Assembly (NCBI GenBank): GCA_005772895.1
Contig: SXIH01000024.1
Span: 26,428-90,427, forward strand
Source of the DNA: Bacteroidota bacterium
Lineage (GTDB): Bacteria; Bacteroidota; Bacteroidia; 2-12-FULL-35-15
DNA length: 64,000 nt
Direction: 5' to 3'
Shown here: positions 61,199 to 64,000 of the stretch, piece by piece
Numbering within the stretch: position 1 is the first letter of the stretch
Layout of the letters: the number at the start of each line of letters is the position of its first letter
The notes under the pieces: model-generated
Databases searched by the model: none
The model's input: only the letters and a program-made list of their open reading frames with translations
Told to the model about the DNA's origin: nothing
Translations under genes and position numbers: made by a program

Positions 61199-62242
61199 CT
61201 ATTTTTTCAAAAACGAATCCCATCCTTGTGCCGTTAATGGAATAGACGTTCCGGCTTTTGAAATTAAATTAACTCCTTCTTTGCTATTCGTTAAATGACC
61301 AATTACGGTTATATCAGGATTTGCTTTTACTTTTGGAAAATCTGCCTGATCAATTGTAAAAAGTAATTCATAATCTTCACCACCGCTTAATGCACACACA
61401 GTTGGGTCTAGATTAAATTCCCGGGCCATATTATATGTAGAAGGGTCAATTGGAATTTTTTCTTCGTATAAATTACATCCTACTAGTGATTGTGTGGTGA
61501 TATGTAAAATTTCAGAAGCTAATCCATCCGAAATATCTATCATAGCTGTTGGCTTTACTTCTAATTTTTTTAACAGCAGAGGAATATCTTTTCTTGCTTC
61601 CGGTTTAAGTTGACGTTCTAAGATGTAATCATTTCCTTCTAAATCAGGTTGAACGCCCGGTGATTCCATGAAAATTTTCTTTTCTCTTTCCAGTAACTGT
61701 AAACCAACATAAGCAGCACCCAAATCTCCTGTTACACAAAGTAAATCTCCTTCTTTTGCAGTATTTCTGTATACAATATCATCGCTTTCCGCTTCGCCAA
61801 TAGCAGTAATACTAATAACTAATCCGGATTTAGAAGAAGTTGTATCACCACCAATAATATCAACATTGTGTTTTTTGCATGCCATCATAAATCCTGCATA
61901 CAATTCTTCTAATGCTTCAACTGAAAAACGATTTGATATAGCTAATGAAATGGTAATTTGCTTTGGTATAGCATTCATTGCATATATATCCGAAAGATTT
62001 ATGGAAACAGATTTGAAGCCTAAATGTTTAAGCGGCATATAAGCTAAATCAAAATGAACACCTTCCACAAGCATATCAGTAGAAACAACGGTTTGTTTGT
62101 TTTTATAGTCAATAACCGCAGCATCATCGCCAATGCCTTTGATAGTACTTTCGTTTTTAATTTCAATGAATTGAGTGAGGTGTTTAATCAATCCAAATTC
62201 ACCTAAACTGCTTAATTCGGTCCGGCCGGTATTTTCTAACAT
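61199..62242 (-). CDS. thiL: Thiamine-monophosphate kinase
   Basis: 347 residues. ThiL phosphorylates thiamine monophosphate to the diphosphate cofactor. Motifs of the family: RTELSSLGEFGLIKHL, KGIGDDAAVI, STDMLVEGVHFD, the SVSINLSDIYAMNA block, GGDTTSSKSGLVIS, TGDLGAAYVGL, DISDGLASE and LSGGEDYELLFTID. It is the first gene of a minus-strand set, 13 bases before the sensor kinase, an unusual partnership. Confidence 0.95.
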   Translation of the reverse strand: MLENTGRTELSSLGEFGLIKHLTQFIEIKNESTIKGIGDDAAVIDYKNKQTVVSTDMLVEGVHFDLAYMPLKHLGFKSVSINLSDIYAMNAIPKQITISLAISNRFSVEALEELYAGFMMACKKHNVDIIGGDTTSSKSGLVISITAIGEAESDDIVYRNTAKEGDLLCVTGDLGAAYVGLQLLEREKKIFMESPGVQPDLEGNDYILERQLKPEARKDIPLLLKKLEVKPTAMIDISDGLASEILHITTQSLVGCNLYEEKIPIDPSTYNMAREFNLDPTVCALSGGEDYELLFTIDQADFPKVKANPDITVIGHLTNSKEGVNLISKAGTSIPLTAQGWDSFLKK

Positions 62243-62260
62243 AAATGTATAATTATAGAG

Positions 62261-62268
62261 TAAAAGTA
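62261..62268 (-). promoter_or_regulatory. Candidate -7 box for the thiL operon
   Basis: TACTTTTA (one mismatch to TAnnTTTG) with TTG 20 bases upstream on the minus strand, about 20 bases before the thiL ATG. Confidence 0.35.
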
Positions 62269-62372
62269 AGGCTTATCTGTGAACGGGACAACACAAAACG
62301 CTGCAATCATTGTATTATTTTGATATATCTGTTTTTTAATTAATTTTAGCTTGTTAAAAAGGCAATAATACT

Positions 62373-63992
62373 ATGTCTAAAAAAGAAAAACAACAAGTCA
62401 AATCACAGGCAACAACTAAAAGCACCGCATCTGCAATTGGTCGTAAATCCGATCTTTTTGATAAGATAGAATCCTGGTTTGGGAAGCATCATTCAAAAGT
62501 TTTTTATTCTTTTCTTATAATTTCTACGTTGTTTTCTTATATTTTGTTTGATTCTAAAGTGTCGGATGGTGGGGATGATTCTTCTTATATAGAGAGAGCG
62601 TGGTCCTTGCTTCACGATGGGAAGTTCCCTTATTTCCAAGGACCTGGGTACCCAATTTTTTTATCCATTGTTGTAAAATTGTTTGGATTAAATGTAATTG
62701 CCCTAAAAATATTTTCGGTGGTTTGTCAGTTCGGATTTGTTTGGTTTACCTATAAAGCATTTGTAAAACGAATTCCTTATACTGTGTTATTCGGATTAAT
62801 TTCTTTTATTTCTGTTAACTCTTTCATTCAATATTATTCCAGCCAAACATTTACAGAAACATTTTTTCTTTTTATTCAAGCTATCAGTTTTTATATTGTT
62901 TTTAAGATTATTGATGCTATAAAACCGGAACAAAATTTTATTTCAAGCTTGAAAGAAAACTATTTAAAATGGATTTTATTTGGACTACTATTTGTTTTGT
63001 TGAGCATTTCTAAAAGTGTTGCCATTGTTGCTATTGTAGCGGTGGTAATTTATTTTGTTTTGAAAAAAAATTACAAACAAGTTGTGTTTGCATTGGTAGC
63101 ATTTGTAATTATCCGTTTGATATACCAATACATTACCACAGCAATGTATGGAGCTTCCAATTCTGATCAGTTTGAAATGATTTTAAGAAAGGAATTGTAT
63201 AAACCAGAATTAGGGTATGAAAATTTTGGCGGAATGCTCACTAGATTTTTTAATAATTGCAACACTTATTTTTCACTGCATATTTATCGTATTATGCATT
63301 TAAGGCCTGATAAATACGATATAACCAGTTTTGTTCCGTTTTTCGCTTTTCTAACATCGATGTATATTCTTGTTTGTACTTTTTTAGGATACAAAAAAAA
63401 TAAATTCATGTTTTTCTCTGCAATATATGTTGTGATATTATGCGGAGGAATATTTTTTGGTATTCAAGCACAAAATATGCAGGACAGATTAATTATAATT
63501 GTAATGCCATTTATTTTTTTACTGCTGTTTTATTGGATGTACATGTTGGCAAAAAAATATTCCGGAATGCAAACAATTTTTATTCTTTTTGTAAGTGGAA
63601 TGTTGGTGTGGAATGTATTTTGTTCTGTCAACAAAGTAAAAGAAAACGCCAAAACAGCTGCCTATACACCTGATTGGCAGAATTTTTTAGAAATGAGCAA
63701 ATATTGTGCTGATAGTTTACCTGATAGTGCGCAAGTTTTATCCCGTAAACCTTCTATGTCGTTTTTATATAGCGGAGGTAAAAAATTTGTAGGACAGTTT
63801 GTAACTACATCAATGAATGCAGATACTGTTTTAATGAATTGGAAAAAACAAAATGTTAAGTATGTGATATTGGGAAATTTAAGAATGAATCCTACAAAAA
63901 ATAATGGCAGAGTAATAAATACAATTCATAGAATGATTGGTCCAGTTTACAAAGCGTATCCTCAAAAAATACGTTTGGTAAAATCAATCTGA
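62373..63992 (+). CDS. Multi-pass membrane protein resembling GT-C (ArnT/family 39-like) glycosyltransferases
   Basis: 539 residues. A polar, lysine-rich N-terminus (about 1-45) precedes roughly ten membrane helices. The first outer loop has SDGGDDSSYIERAWSLLHDG, an acidic motif where GT-C enzymes bind lipid-linked donors, followed by GPGYPIFLSIVVKLFG, also family-like. The C-terminal soluble part is short (about 120 residues; DSAQVLSRKPSMSFLYSGG). Transfer of a sugar from a polyprenyl carrier in the periplasm is the likely chemistry; substrate unknown. It is divergent from thiL and ends eight bases before the window edge. Confidence 0.72.
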   Translation: MSKKEKQQVKSQATTKSTASAIGRKSDLFDKIESWFGKHHSKVFYSFLIISTLFSYILFDSKVSDGGDDSSYIERAWSLLHDGKFPYFQGPGYPIFLSIVVKLFGLNVIALKIFSVVCQFGFVWFTYKAFVKRIPYTVLFGLISFISVNSFIQYYSSQTFTETFFLFIQAISFYIVFKIIDAIKPEQNFISSLKENYLKWILFGLLFVLLSISKSVAIVAIVAVVIYFVLKKNYKQVVFALVAFVIIRLIYQYITTAMYGASNSDQFEMILRKELYKPELGYENFGGMLTRFFNNCNTYFSLHIYRIMHLRPDKYDITSFVPFFAFLTSMYILVCTFLGYKKNKFMFFSAIYVVILCGGIFFGIQAQNMQDRLIIIVMPFIFLLLFYWMYMLAKKYSGMQTIFILFVSGMLVWNVFCSVNKVKENAKTAAYTPDWQNFLEMSKYCADSLPDSAQVLSRKPSMSFLYSGGKKFVGQFVTTSMNADTVLMNWKKQNVKYVILGNLRMNPTKNNGRVINTIHRMIGPVYKAYPQKIRLVKSI

Positions 63993-64000
63993 ACGAAAGA

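Overview
The window looks like a chromosomal segment of an AT-rich member of the Bacteroidota. The signs are a fused MurF-alanine racemase, type IX secretion cargo with both kinds of C-terminal sorting domain, a PorP/SprF protein, the Bacteroidota block DUF4271-hemD-rnpA-yidD-S41 protease, an SdhC-SdhA-SdhB operon, promoter -7 boxes of the form TAnnTTTG, and an absence of clear Shine-Dalgarno sites. I cannot fix the order or genus. I saw no rRNA, tRNA, CRISPR array, transposase or integrase.

Layout. 1-5.5 kb: end of a YceI-like gene, a DUF5777 barrel, DUF4271, hemD, rnpA, yidD and an S41 protease. 5.5-12.1 kb: O-antigen ligase-like protein, family 2 glycosyltransferase, meaB, murF-alr and thymidine kinase. 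12.2-17.2 kb: a conserved unknown protein, an M28 peptidase, rsmI, corA and a YwqK/MORN protein. 17.3-21.7 kb: a Cys/Lys-rich mini-gene and two tandem secreted CotH-kinase proteins. 21.8-26.2 kb: a higBA toxin-antitoxin pair, recJ, then an accessory insert (RhuM, a chimeric truncated antitoxin, two orphan genes) before dnaG. 26.2-31.3 kb: dnaG, a lytic transglycosylase with TPRs and a glutaryl-CoA dehydrogenase-like gene. 31.4-34.4 kb: a sulfur cassette (TauE/SafE exporter, a CstB-like persulfide dioxygenase-rhodanese, two single rhodaneses). 34.5-39.1 kb: a lipoprotein and sdhCAB. 39.4-54.5 kb: surface-protein region with two paralogous giant adhesins around a PorP/SprF protein, pepP, an alpha/beta hydrolase, a free-standing sorting-domain-like protein and a 1746-residue adhesin. 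54.5-64 kb: a long non-coding stretch, a helical-repeat protein, a small membrane protein missed by the ORF track, a LytTR regulator with its propeller-type histidine kinase behind thiL, and a GT-C-like membrane protein.

How the parts work together. Housekeeping operons (cell wall, replication, respiration, heme, thiamine) alternate with envelope and secretion cargo. The three adhesins carry the gliding-motility type C-terminal domain that is known to depend on PorP/SprF-like partners, and such a partner lies between two of them. The CotH proteins carry the other (type A) tail. The sulfur cassette resembles the staphylococcal cst operon in gene content, without its regulator or quinone reductase in view.

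Most interesting observations: (1) the 3' end of recJ is present twice, 1.28 kb apart, as diverged but codon-aligned copies sharing a perfect 20-bp direct repeat; the second copy is fused in frame to a decapitated Xre antitoxin, and RhuM lies between; (2) two small genes too short for the ORF track, one with its own terminator; (3) two structured intergenic elements sharing a 16-nt sequence; (4) a severed sorting-domain tail next to an intact free-standing sorting-domain-like gene; (5) a dispersed palindromic repeat family that builds terminators and, at dnaG, a hairpin containing the start codon.
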